From the NCBI GenBank assembly GCA_030765065.1, contig CM060989.1, positions 34,773,501 to 34,837,500 of the forward strand: DNA of 64,000 bases, read 5' to 3'. Under the pieces are notes generated by a model. That model was not told where the DNA came from. It searched no databases and saw only the letters and a program-made list of their open reading frames with translations. Each line of letters starts with the position of its first letter. Positions within the stretch are counted from its first letter, which is position 1. Below are positions 20,862 to 31,127 of this stretch, piece after piece. This DNA is from Deroplatys truncata. Its lineage: Eukaryota > Arthropoda > Insecta > Mantodea > Mantidae. A program made the translations under genes and the position numbers.

Positions 20862-21733
20862 AGTCAAAGCTAGCGAAACTTTATCTCAAATCTTGAAAAA
20901 GGAAAATGAAATAGGTACTCAGGGATCTTCTCTAAGTGTTACTGTTTTTCTAATTGCTATTTATTACATAACACCCTGTATAACATTACCAGTCAAATCA
21001 TGTTTATTTGCAGCCGACTGTAGTCTCTTTGTAAAAGCAACATCAAAGTAACAATCAAGAAATCCTTAAAGAAAACGTCTATAAAGCTATAGAATTGCTT
21101 CAACAATGGACTGAGCGCTCCTTTAACACTCTCAACAATAAAACAAAGAGTATAAGGAAAAACAAACAAAAAGTCTCAGCGATCCTGTGCTTTTATATAG
21201 GCATTCATAAGGTCGGAGTGGAAAACTCCATCAACCTTGAGGCAGTACCAGTGCTGTCTGACGATCATTCGATAGTTGATTTAATCAGGGGCTTCAGTCC
21301 TAAACAGCTGTTTACCCTGGCCTTAGCCTTCAACGAAGGGAAAGCCTACTCAATAGTTTTGTCGCTGCCCTTGTTGAAGCAACGGTCGTTAGTGGTGGTT
21401 AAAGCACACCTCATGCTGCGAGCTGTATGGTTTGAAGGGAGGGTCACGCTCATGGTTAAGGACCTCTTGTGTTAGAATGCGTATAAGGGACAATCGCAAG
21501 AGTTGACGTTTATATGCCTCAATAATGTACCATCAATAATTACGCCAGAGCAACAGTGCTATTGACTGATATCTTGACAAAACTATCTACATTAATTTGT
21601 TTCATGTTCTTGAATACTTTCAGCTTTCCAGGTGGACTTTAAGGCTAAATATATTAGACACCGGATACTTTAAAGGTGAATAATTGACAGGTTGTTGTAT
21701 ACATAGTGTATCGCTCCATTTTGAGTTGTTAAA
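20862..21733. other. Unrecognised stretch with one 126-codon open frame
   Basis: The plus-strand frame 21095-21475 (starting MLQQWTERSFNTLNNKTKSI) is the longest frame in the region not explained by a repeat. Its base composition is richer in GC than the surroundings from 21210 to 21475. I recognise no domain, and the opposite strand is interrupted by stops. It may be a decayed transposon gene or a chance frame. Confidence 0.2.
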
Positions 21734-21860
21734 ATGGTGTATTGCTTCGTGCCATGTTGTAGGTAAACAGAGCTCCAGGAATAAGGACCTTGAAGTTACT
21801 TTCCATACATTTCCAAGCCAGTTTCTACCAAACAGTTATGGATTAAACTTATGAATAATT
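21734..21860 (+). pseudogene. Possible THAP zinc-finger remnant
   Basis: ATG at 21734 opens MVYCFVPCC. After a stop and frameshift another frame reads SSRNKDLEVTFHTFPSQF, and a third frame gives KQLWIKL. The order C.V..C ... RNK.(L/I)..F..FP ... W is that of THAP domains (C2CH zinc fingers), found in host factors and in P-element-type transposases. The last Cys/His pair is not seen. The frame breaks show it is decayed. Confidence 0.42.
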
Positions 21861-22475
21861 CTCTGTCAACTTGACTTTTCGGTTTTAAAAAAAAATATTT
21901 TTGGAGGAGAGGAGAAAGGTAAGCAGTTTCATTACCTCTGAATCTTCTATTTTGAGAAAATTAGGACATGTTATACGGTTTGTTACAGAATTCAGGTTAT
22001 TTCTATTTTAGTGAAGATAAACCTTAATTTTGTCATTGCTGTTCCCTTACATTTTTTCTTCCATAGAATTAAACTACATAAAAACATTCACATTATAAGA
22101 GTATGTAAATATACAGGGCCCCACATAATAGCAAGTCATCTTTAATACCTTTATCAGGTGCATAATTTTGAAAAGAAAAGCATGTTAGTTTGAATGGAAA
22201 CCAAAAGAAATTAAACGTTTGATGCAAATAGCTTTACTTTACATGTTATTAGTCTTTTAAAAACAAATTATTAGCTTTTCCAGTTATTAGAGTTTAGTTT
22301 CGTGTGTTGATATGGTTTTTACGCCAGTGACATTAAGAAACCTCAGAAGAAAAAGAAAAATGTAGCTGAGGACAGCGGTTACTAATGGGGACAGCGGTGA
22401 CTTGAATACAATTCTGTGGGTAGCAATAATGTATTCACAAAGGTTAAGCTAACAATATAACTAATTAATTAGAAC
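21861..22475. other. No recognisable feature
   Basis: About 600 bp of AT-rich sequence between the THAP-like remnant and mariner X1. Confidence 0.35.
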
Positions 22476-22477
22476 TA

Positions 22478-23775
22478 GGGCAGTCCCAGTCCCAGAAGTA
22501 CCCGACCTGACGTATATGCAGTGGTTGTTGTTTCAAACAAATGACTATGGTAGAAAGTTCCAACTTTATAAAGCTTAAGTTTGAAATTTGACAATGCTAT
22601 GCTGTTTAGTAAATGTTTGGTAGGCATCAATAGTGAACACTCTCAGTAAATTTGTAAACATGGATAAAACTGGTCATCGTTATGTGATACACTACTTTCA
22701 TTTGAAAGGTTTAAGTCCAGCTAATATTAAAGCTGAGCTAGATTCTACTCTGGGGGAGACTGCTCCTTCGTTTACAACAGTAAAATATTGGGTGGCAGAG
22801 TTTAAGCGAGGCCGTACGAGCTGCCAAGATGAACATCGCAGTGGTCGACCAAATGAGGTAACCACGCCAGAAATTGTGAAGAACATCCATAAAATGGTAT
22901 TGGATAATCGTCGACTGAAAGTGTGCGAGCTATCAGACATAGACAGTTCAAAAAGTGCTGTATATTGCATACTGACTGAAAATTTAGACATGAGAAAGCT
23001 GTGCGCCAGATGGGTATCGCGTTTACTCACAATGGAACAAAAGCAGCATCGTGAGGATGGTTCAGTCGAGTGTTTGGCGATGTTTCGCTGCAATAAAGCC
23101 GAGTTTTTGCGTTGATTCATAACCATGGATGAAACAAAGGTTCATCACTTCACATCTGAGACTAAGCAACAGTCAAAACAGTGGATTGAAAGGGGAGAAT
23201 CGGCTCCAAAGAAGGCGAAGAAGTTCCATCTGCAAGCAAGGTCATGGCGTAGTTCTTTTGGTGGAGGGGGGGATGCGCGCGGAATAGTTTTCATTTATTA
23301 TCTTAAAAAAGGAAACGCAATCAATGGCGAGTATTATGCAAACGTATTGCAGCGTTTGAATGATGAAATCAAGCAAAAACGGCCGCATTTAGCGAAAAAG
23401 AAAATTTTGTTTCATCAAGACAATGCACCTGTACACACATCCATTATTGCCATGGCCAAAATCAATGAGTTAAAGTTCGAATTGCTTCCTCAGGCACCCT
23501 ATTCACCAGATTTAGTCCCCTCAGATTATTTTCTGTTTCCAAAGTTGAAGAAATGGCTTTGTGGTAACAGATTTGCTAAGAATGAAGAGATGCAGTCTGC
23601 AGTTGATGACTATTTTGCAGAACTCGGCGGTTCTCACTATAAACAGAGTATCGAAGCTATTGGACATCGCTGAGAAAAGTGTATCGAGCTGAAAGGAGAC
23701 TATAGAGAAATAAAGCTTTTTTTCAAAAATTTTGTGTTTTCTTTGTTATGTCGGGTACTTCTGAGACAGCCCTCG
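22478..23775 (+). mobile_element. mariner X1, near complete
   Basis: Flanked by TA (22476-22477, 23776-23777). The left end GGGCAGTCCCAGTCCCAGAA has a 7-base duplication (CAGTCCC) relative to X2. The right end is the complement of CGAGGGCTGTCTCAGAAGTA. At 1298 bp the size is normal for mariner. X1, X2 and X3 form one family by termini and transposase. Confidence 0.88.
22660..23700 (+). pseudogene. mariner DD34D transposase pseudogene X1
   Basis: Start MDKTGHRYVIHYFHLKGLSP at 22660, as in X2; an upstream in-frame ATG at 22633 is less likely. The N-terminal bipartite helix-turn-helix region includes FTTVKYWVAEFKRGR and IDSSKSAVYCILTE. A single nonsense codon at 23116 replaces Gly in FLRGF. The first Asp is in MDET, the second in FHQDNAPVH and the third in SPDLVPSDYF (spacing 34). 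A frameshift around 23230-23270 scrambles the KTVPSAGK region. About 345 codons is the family's usual length. This copy is close to intact but dead. Confidence 0.88.
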
Positions 23776-23799
23776 TAAAACAGCACATAGATGTCAGAA

Positions 23800-24622
23800 T
23801 AAAAATTAAGCTTGCACAGAAATAATTTTCTCAATTTCTTTAATGGAAAGGATACGTTGAGTTTTCCCTATTGATTGAGGAGTTGAAATGTGACAGATGG
23901 TCTCATTTGCATAAATTTTTTGAAAACTACCACGTGAAGTTTTCCAGCAGAGTTAGGTAGTAGTAACCACAGCTTTGGACCCGTCAACAATTGTATTGTC
24001 TAGACGACTTTTCAGCCACTGTCTTGTAAGACTTCACTTGTCCAGCATTCCATAAATTGTGTTCAAACAGAACAGCCACACATTCACCAACAGAAATTGA
24101 TTGACTGTCATCGCCATGAAGCAATGTACTGCTGCTGTGGGGTTCTACAGTAGGTATATCAGGCCAATGCTTGATGACTCTGGTTTTACCTCGTTCTTCT
24201 TTGCCTTGATGACTGCCGTGCTCTCGGTAGAGTTATTCTCCAACTTCACTTGATGTTTGGGTTTGGTGAGATCACATTTCTTTAACATGAAGACAGGTAA
24301 GTTTCTCAAATATAATTTACTCTTTTCTGATTGCCAAACAACTTGATTTACTTCTCTGGTTCCTTGAGCAGGTTTTAGTTCAGATGGAATCACTTTTTCA
24401 ATACTTGAGGCTTCTGCTGATGTTATAAGAATAGTTTCACATCAACATCTTCAATAGCATGAGTGAACCTGCGATATCCATTCCTTTGGCAATCATTCTC
24501 TCTTTTGGATTCACATGTTGCACCCACTACATCTGATGGCCCTTTACCATGTCCACTATCCCAAAAGTTCCATGTAATAGATTTAAATCCAAGGATGTCA
24601 GCCAAGTAGCAGAGAAAAAAAA
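23800..24622 (-). pseudogene. Degenerate gene, C-terminal segment (SDGP/GHGKG family)
   Basis: The minus strand reads LGFKSITWNFWDSGHGKGPS from about 24590. After frameshifts come LKPAQGTREVNQVVW (about 24360) and a GECVAVLFEHNLW stretch (about 24080). These blocks recall widespread uncharacterised invertebrate proteins with a W(N/Y)...GHGKG..D.(V/I)G motif. Such genes are multicopy and probably transposon-derived, but their superfamily is not clear to me. This is the C-terminal part of one gene, with the rest at 25913-26130 and 27095-28035, separated by insertions. Confidence 0.5.
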
Positions 24623-25912
24623 TCTGAGGAGATATATCCACATGACTTTCTCTACTCTCTATTGTATATTAGAGGATATACAAACTAAAGCTTATTTTTA
24701 TATCTACTGCGTTTTAATCCAAATAAACCCTTTTAGAAATAGCTACATTACACACTTCGTTATAGATACAAAGGGGACAGCGATAGTCAAATGTTTAAGA
24801 ACTGTACGCCATACGTTGACCTTAAAATTCCAACTGTTTTCACGTAATCGCGAGAAACAACTGAATGTTGACAGGACTCGAAGAGAATGACCAAGTAATG
24901 AACAATTTGAACCATTAATAACGGATATCTCAGAAATGATTTATGCCACAAAGAAAGTTATTTGAAATAAATTATGTTTTAAAAAGATCCACATTTTATG
25001 TGTAGTAAGTTTTGGTCTATCGCTTAGCGTTTACCAGTTACACAAGATTATACAAAATTTCTTCCGAATGAAGAGGATTTCGCAGGTTATTCCCAGAGAG
25101 TTCAAGATATGCATTTTATTTGTAACTAAATATCTTCAATATATGGTATTTTAATCAAAATAGAGCCATATTCGAGAAAATCAAAATGTTCCATGTAAAG
25201 GGTAGTTGGGGGCTGATGAGATTTTCTTGAGAATCTTAGTGCCCATCTTTGCAAGTACTGAACTTAAATACCAAGTTTGGTGCTTATCCGATTTTTCGTT
25301 TTTGAGTTATGCTGTTCACACACACACACACACATAATCACAGAAAATTAAACTGAATTGAGTGCTATTTATGGACGCTTTTTAACCACCGTGGTTCTTA
25401 ATGTCCCATTCTATATTGGGCATGAAAGACCGGAAAGTTTGCTCAGAGGCCTCTTTCTCAGCCTTTTGTCGTCCTCCGTGGCGTAAGGTTACCATGCTAG
25501 CCTCTAGTTCTCAGGGTCGCGAGTTCAAACCCGGCGGAGGGCGATGGATCTTTTTCGGGCGTAAAAATCCTTAGCATGGCTTCCTTCGGAGGTGAAGTAA
25601 AGCCGGTGGTCCCGTGCCATAGATTTACGGCACGTAAGAGAACCTCAAGCCTGATAAAGAGGCCTCGGAGCAAACTTAGCGGTCTTTCACGCCTGATATA
25701 GAATGGGTCGCTAAGGACCACATCAGTTAAAGAGCGCCCATAAATAAAATTCAATTTAGTATACATACACACGCACACTCCGAACTTTTTATAAATGGGC
25801 TTTTTTTGTTCAGGTATCTCAAAACATGTGTTTCCGGTTAAATCTCGGTATCGAATTTTTGGGTGGAATGCAATACCTTCTCTACCTACTATATACGTGC
25901 TAGAGAAAGTAA
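24623..25912 (-). mobile_element. HLE-B copy inserted in the degenerate gene
   Basis: The plus strand shows TCTGAGGAGATATATCCACA at 24623 (palindromic end, degraded) and ends TAGAGAAAGTAA at 25912. A SINE-1 pair (25353-25757) sits within its (CA)n tract. Removing both joins the flanking gene segments on the minus strand in the expected protein order. Confidence 0.75.
25353..25757. repeat. Two SINE-1 copies head to head in opposite orientation
   Basis: 25353-25470 holds the 3' half of a minus-strand SINE-1 (TTTATGGACGCTTTTTAACC). From about 25475 a full plus-strand copy follows, with GTCCTCCGTGGCGTAAGGTT, B box GTTCAAACCC, GCCATGCTAAGG (as complement) and the closing AAAGAGCGCCCATAAATAAA. The pair lies inside a CA-repeat of an HLE-B. 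Confidence 0.72.
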
Positions 25913-26130
25913 TAAATTGGTTTAGTACTTATACTAACTAGTTGGCCCATCAGTAAACACATGACACGTTTCAATCCCTCTTTCTTGAAGAGACTTCCAG
26001 ATTGGTAGTATATGAGCGCATATGGCAGGAGGTGTGTTTGTAGATCTTCTGAAGCGGAACAGAAAGAATAGCATTTTGTGTTATAGTTTTTTGTCTCTGC
26101 ATTATAAACTTCCACACCTTAATAAGCGCC
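25913..26130 (-). pseudogene. Degenerate gene, middle segment (SDGP/GHGKG family)
   Basis: The minus strand gives AICAHILPIWKSLQERGIET and then CHVFTDGPTSQYKYKTNL. The (S/T)DGP..Q(Y).(N/Y)K block is the one that precedes the W..GHGKG block in this family, which resumes on the other side of the HLE-B insertion at 24622. Asp in DGP and the acidic residues downstream could be catalytic if the protein is a DDE-type nuclease, but that is inference. Confidence 0.5.
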
Positions 26131-26189
26131 AGTATGTAAATGAGGTGTTTTCTAGAGCCCCAAAATGAGAGATTGCGCTTCTATGTGGT

Positions 26190-27094
26190 ACTTGAAGTAG
26201 TACTGTTCTTTACGTTGTTTATTTATTTAGCTCCACGTATGGACGTCAATTTGAAGAAGATTGTTTGTTACGTAATATGCTGCTACGTATGAAAAGCTGA
26301 TTTGAAGATGTATTTTTGTTGTTACGCTCCAAGTTTAAAAAAAATATTAACTTTGTTATTAAACTGCTTCTATAGATAGTATTTATGTTTATGTTTGCCT
26401 CGGCTGTGTCAGCATTACTTTAGAGACACGTTTCTCTTAATCAGGGCGTGGTGCGACAAGAAGTAGGCTTACACAGATTTTAAGTTTTAATTCACTTCTT
26501 TTTATTAATCCTTGACACAAATTAAATAGCACTACACTGATATCAAGAGCTGTGAGATTCTTTTATTTAATACTTGCACTTTGTTAACGTGTATACTTAA
26601 TTTTCGTTTCACACGAATACGTAATATTTCTCTAGAGAACACATCTTCCATCTGATTACTATCATGGTCTGCAGGCAACTGAACATATTTCAACAGTCCA
26701 AACCTGTAAACTTATGTATTTCAAGTCTCTTTGGCTAATCCTAGTCCAATAGAATACCTGCATTTATCTAAAGCTTTTTCTGGCTGTTGATTGGTTATTT
26801 TTAAACTGTCACAAAATTTACATTATTGCTACCCTAATCATGACTAGTAGCATTTAAACTCTCAAACTCATTATTGCCTCAAGGTTATCTCATTGTTAGC
26901 AACTTTAAACTTATTATTCTCACAGCTCTTATATTATTAAATTACGTAATGCGTTCACATAACATTATTAAACATGTTTACAATAATATAAGCATATGTA
27001 ATGACTTACATACATTTTTTTAAAAAATTATTACATACATATTGCTTCAAGGCGGGCTGTTATTGAATTTACATATTATATAATTTAATTGAAA
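26190..27094. repeat. Unknown dispersed repeat R1, copy 2
   Basis: Direct copy of 18690-19760, lacking part of its 5' region. Shared blocks include GTTTAAAAAAAATATTAACT and GACACGTTTCTCTTAA, and it ends near the shared AAAAATACTGCCTCA. It splits the degenerate gene between its middle and N-terminal segments, so R1 is itself mobile. No target duplication could be recognised by eye. Confidence 0.6.
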
Positions 27095-28035
27095 TTATTC
27101 AAGTGTTAAAAATACTGCCTCATACTTAACAGCATAGTTTTCTGAGAAATCTACATTCAGAGAGGATGCTGTTTCATCCATGCTTTCATTTATATTCCTT
27201 GAATCCACATACTTAGTGAATGGTTTGAAGGTGAACCAGAAAACGGGGATTTCTTTTGCTGTTACTATGAGAAGTTCCGCTTGTGTTGCTTCAATTTTAT
27301 CTTTACAATGTACTTTAAAGTGCACAATTCCCCCCTTCTTGTTAATCCGTTCACCTTCTTTCTGCACAATGGAAGACAGAATTGCTATTTTCAAAATCTT
27401 GAACTGGAAGGTTCAAGTGTGAATTTGTCAAACATACCGTCTTCTGGTTTTCTTCCACCACGGATCAGAGATTTTACAGTTTCACTAACATCATCTGTTT
27501 TTATCATTTGCAGCTGTTTCGTCTTTTGTAATTTAAGCTTAATATTGAGATGCTTAATACAGGCACATATTTCACTGGCACTTTTATATGAACAGCAAAG
27601 AATGACTTCAGCTTACAAAATGTAAAATATCCCATAATATGCTGATGTCTTTCATAAACGTTTTGTAAAGGTTTTTCATGGTATTATTTAAATACCCCTT
27701 TGGTTTCCTGTCATTCTTGAAAGTAATAAAATCTGTTTTCCTGGAGATGGTGTAGTAATATCAAGAAAAAAAATCATGAATATCTTGTTTAACAAGTTTA
27801 GTCTTCGCTTTACGTTTGTCTTTCTTCTTTGTAATGAAATCAGCTTTGTCACGGTGTACTTAATACCTATGTAGTAACTTTGTAACTCTGTTTTCTTAGA
27901 ATTTTTCCTGCCTTGCTGCTTATGCAGTACGACCGTGACGATAGCGTTAAACGCAGAAGTTTTCGTACCTCTTTCTTTGCAATTTGAACCACATTAGCGA
28001 GGCAAAAGTCCAGTCACCTACTTTTGGGGGAGCAG
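27095..28035 (-). pseudogene. Degenerate gene, N-terminal segment (SDGP/GHGKG family)
   Basis: The longest frame is 27095-27394 (GGIVHFKVHCKDKIEATQAE...VDFSENYAVKYEAV). Upstream on the minus strand, in other frames, come GYLNNTMKNLYKTFMKD and FTFCKLKSFFAV near 27620-27720. In the uncharacterised family these correspond to the L..(D/T)(M/L)K.LY..F and FC.LRP..V block that comes before the DGP motif. Upstream again lies a lysine-rich region (about 27780-27860). Multiple frameshifts are present. The frame near 27150 (FSENYA) fits the stretch joining the 26130 segment. Confidence 0.48.
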
Positions 28036-28116
28036 AGTGAACAATGGAAGTATAGGATTGTTGTTCAAAGACTTAAAAGTCAGAAGTTACACAGATGCAC
28101 ACAATTTACTTCTTTC

Positions 28117-29016
28117 TTTTTACTTTCTCTACTACGTATAGCAAGTAGGGGAAGTATTGTATTCCACCCAAAAATTCGATACCGATATATCACCGGAAAT
28201 ACATGTTTTGAGACCCCCTGAATCAAAAACAAGCATTTTTGGAAACATGTCCGTGTGTGTGTGTGTGTCTGTGAACAGCATAACTCAGAAACGAACAGTC
28301 GGATAAACACCAAACTTGGTATTTAGGTTCAGTATCTTCCAGAGATGCGACACGAAGGTTTTCAAGAAAATCCTCCCTCCCCGGATTACCCTTTACATGG
28401 AACATTTTTCGAAAATTTTAATTTTCTCAAAAATGGCTCTAACGATTTTGATTAAGATATCATATGTTTAAGATATTTTCAGGACAAATAAAATGTATAT
28501 CTCGAATTTTCTGGGAATGTCTCCAAAAGTATTCTTCATTGTAAACGACTTTTGCACAACTGGTAAACCATAAGAGATAGACAAAATTTTACTACACAAA
28601 AAATGTAGATCGCATTAAAATACACAATTTATGTCATATACATTTTTTTAGTTGAGTGAACCATTTTCGAGATATTGTTTGTTATTCCCTTAAATTTTCC
28701 AATACTTATACTTTTCCTCAAATGGGAATTCGTTATTCATTTTTTTTGTCTTGGATATGCAAAGAGTATTAATCTGTGGCATAGAGAATGGTGCTGCACA
28801 TAGCAACCATCTATTACGAGTAATGTCTATGCTTAAAGGCTACTGTATTTCTATATTGCCCTTGTAAATATACATTCCCCTTACATCTACAAGAAAATTA
28901 GCAATAAGATAGTCTGCAAATGTTTATCTCGATTATCATGAAATAGATGGAGAATACGCGTTTGTAAAAATAGTTTTCACAGAGTAGAGAAAGTCATGTG
29001 AATGTAACACATCAGA
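28117..29016 (+). mobile_element. HLE-A copy, full length, best reference
   Basis: Starts TTTTTACTTTCTCTACTACG, carries GTGTGTGTGTGTGTCTGTGA at about 28253-28272, and ends GAGTAGAGAAAGTCATGTGA followed by ATGTAACACATCAGA at 29016. The 12-bp ACTTTCTCTACT (5') and AGTAGAGAAAGT (3', just before the palindrome) are perfect inverted repeats. Left flank ends TCTTTC and right flank continues with T. Confidence 0.8.
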
Positions 29017-29329
29017 TTTTTTTAAGTTACAATTACAAAGAGCAACCAAGGCATTCACAGACGATAAGCAACTAATTTTGCAAAACTTCTTGTGGTCATT
29101 TCTATGCAATTACACTAACAACCTAACAGACAAATTTCGCAGGGAATATTTTCCAAAAAGAACAGATGGTTTATAGAAGAAGCTCTACAGGAGAAGCATA
29201 AAAACAATTGCCTTTAATTAATGAACAATTCGCTCCAATCATTCCCTTTATGTCTATATTTCGATAATGCTTAGTACGTATATCAAGAATCATATTTAAA
29301 TAAGGAGTGGCTGACTAGTCTAATAAATA
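29017..29329. other. No recognisable feature
   Basis: Unrecognised sequence just upstream of a LINE fragment. It may be part of that LINE, but no motif is readable. Confidence 0.3.
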
Positions 29330-29683
29330 TGTTAGAGAGTAATGGTTTAGGGTATATATGGAGGAAAAGAGAAACAAATGTTACAGGATTCGGAAAGAGG
29401 ACAGAAGAGGTTTCAAAGATATAGAGATACAAAAAATATCAGTAATTTAACTGGGGCGTCGCTGGAATTCTATGTTAGAATGAAATGGACATGAGAAAGG
29501 GAAAATTATATTGACAAAGCTAATAAGCAGGCATGGGCGAGAACAGGTGTATGGAAGTTAAATGACGAAAGAGAAAGCTCTACTCAAGGGGAATGTCCAT
29601 TATGTGGAGGGAAAGAAGCTTTGGAACATATAGTGTTTGATTGTAAGGAAACTGAAAACTGGAGAAATGATTTCTTTGTGTAA
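29330..29683 (+). pseudogene. LINE ORF2 C-terminal fragment with CCHC motif
   Basis: From about 29522 a clean frame reads NKQAWARTGVWKLNDERESS and then ECPLCGGKEALEHIVFDCKE before a stop at 29681. The C..C......H....C pattern near the C-terminus is typical of non-LTR retrotransposon polymerases (nucleic-acid binding after RT/RNase H). The upstream part to about 29330 is out of frame but similar in style (LESNGLGYIWRK). The RT itself is missing, so it is 5' truncated, as LINEs usually are. Confidence 0.6.
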
Positions 29684-29699
29684 GTTTAAAAGAGACAAA

Positions 29700-30148
29700 A
29701 GAACAATGTTGAATACAATATTCATTAAGGGGAGCAGGAGTTTGGAAAATTATTTATTTACAGTTAAAAAGAAGTGGAAATGCACAGCAATAAAAATATA
29801 ACACTAAAACAATTTTTGTATGTGGAGTAGATATCTAAATTTCAGTAGGCAAGCCTATATACTGTAAATTTCTTAGCATTAATTAAACAATTCAATTATA
29901 CAGCGGTAAGATTTAATTTATTGGTATGTAATAAACTGTTTTCAACAACATAAGATATTTTTGTTGCTTGTGCATCAAAGGGATTAATATCAGCGTAAAA
30001 CAATTGTGAAAAGCTTGAGATTTGCTACGTCTCTTCGACCATAGTCAGCCAGCTTATAAGGTGTGCTTGCAGCGGCTCCAAGCGGAGGGATTGTGCACGC
30101 AACGGCGACACCGCTTCAGAGATAATAGTCTTCTCTTTCTTGGAAGGC
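29700..30148. other. No recognisable feature
   Basis: Possibly the 3' untranslated part of the LINE fragment plus unrelated DNA. Nothing further seen. Confidence 0.3.
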
Positions 30149-31068
30149 TAAGCCCTGGCTATAGGAGATGCAGCCTAACTCAGGTTACTAAAAACAAAGA
30201 CGGCTGATGCCGCAATCAGGGTGGCCAACTTTTAACTTGAGTCACTAGATATATAACCAGAGAAACCACCATGCAACCTATTTACAAAAGACGCACTATT
30301 TCGGTCTACTGCTAGTATTATAACTAATTCATAGTATATATACGCTCTGTAATATTATTTTCTTCGTTTCAAAGGTTTGGTCATCATCTTCCTTCTCCAC
30401 CACATTCGCTGACAATAACCTATAACCTAGATGCATCTTAAATGTTAAATTAACGACTGAACCGTGCTATGGACTTAATTTATGGGTATAACATGCGTAT
30501 AGTATTAAACGTTGCAAAATACTGCATTGTAATGGTGTGAAGAACAACATTATAGCTACGTTTTAATATGATTTTGGCGTATTTAACTAAATCAAACAAT
30601 TAAATTTCTTGGTTTTCTTCTACGCAGATCTTCTTCCTCTAAAAATAAAATCCTACATAAACAGACAGCGCTTATGCCAAAAATAGCAAAAAACAATTCA
30701 AATTTGTAGTTAACTCTAAAGATAAGACCTAATAATAATAATATAACCTAATAATCTAACTTAATAATTAAATACTCATATAATTAGTCTAACTAATACA
30801 ACTTTAAGTAATCTGAGTAGTAATATAACATAATTAATATACTATATTTAATATTATAATCAGTGCGTCAGTTGTGACTGAATAGTCGATGCAAAGTTTG
30901 AACACTTGCGAATATAAAAACAGGGCGCCAACGTAATAGATACAATATAACTAACCTCAATACAAGTAACAGGTGCGTATTTTCAGAGGAATTGCCGGTT
31001 ATGAATGGAATCTAACAACCTGAATATCACCAAATTCTAGTGGCTTATCCCATAATGGTGGAAAAATA
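30149..31068 (+). repeat. Unknown dispersed repeat R2, copy 1
   Basis: About 920 bp that recurs in the same orientation at 58963-59869. It starts around GCAGCCTAACTCAGGTTACT, has ACTATTTCGGTCT, an AT-rich part full of CTAATAATA-type repeats, ATATAAAAACAGGGCG near 30910, and ends CTTATCCCATAATGGTGGAA. No coding frame. At 59 kb it follows Jockey-like RT fragments, so a LINE 3' tail is possible; a non-autonomous element is the alternative. Confidence 0.6.
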
Positions 31069-31127
31069 TATTTTGTTGCTAACCGAAGAAGCATAACAAA
31101 ACGCTGTGAACTGTTAGGTTACATATT

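Noticed and set aside
22698-23126. 142-codon minus-strand frame (and its counterpart at 37738-38034)
   Set aside because: Antisense of mariner transposase coding sequence, kept open by composition in both copies.
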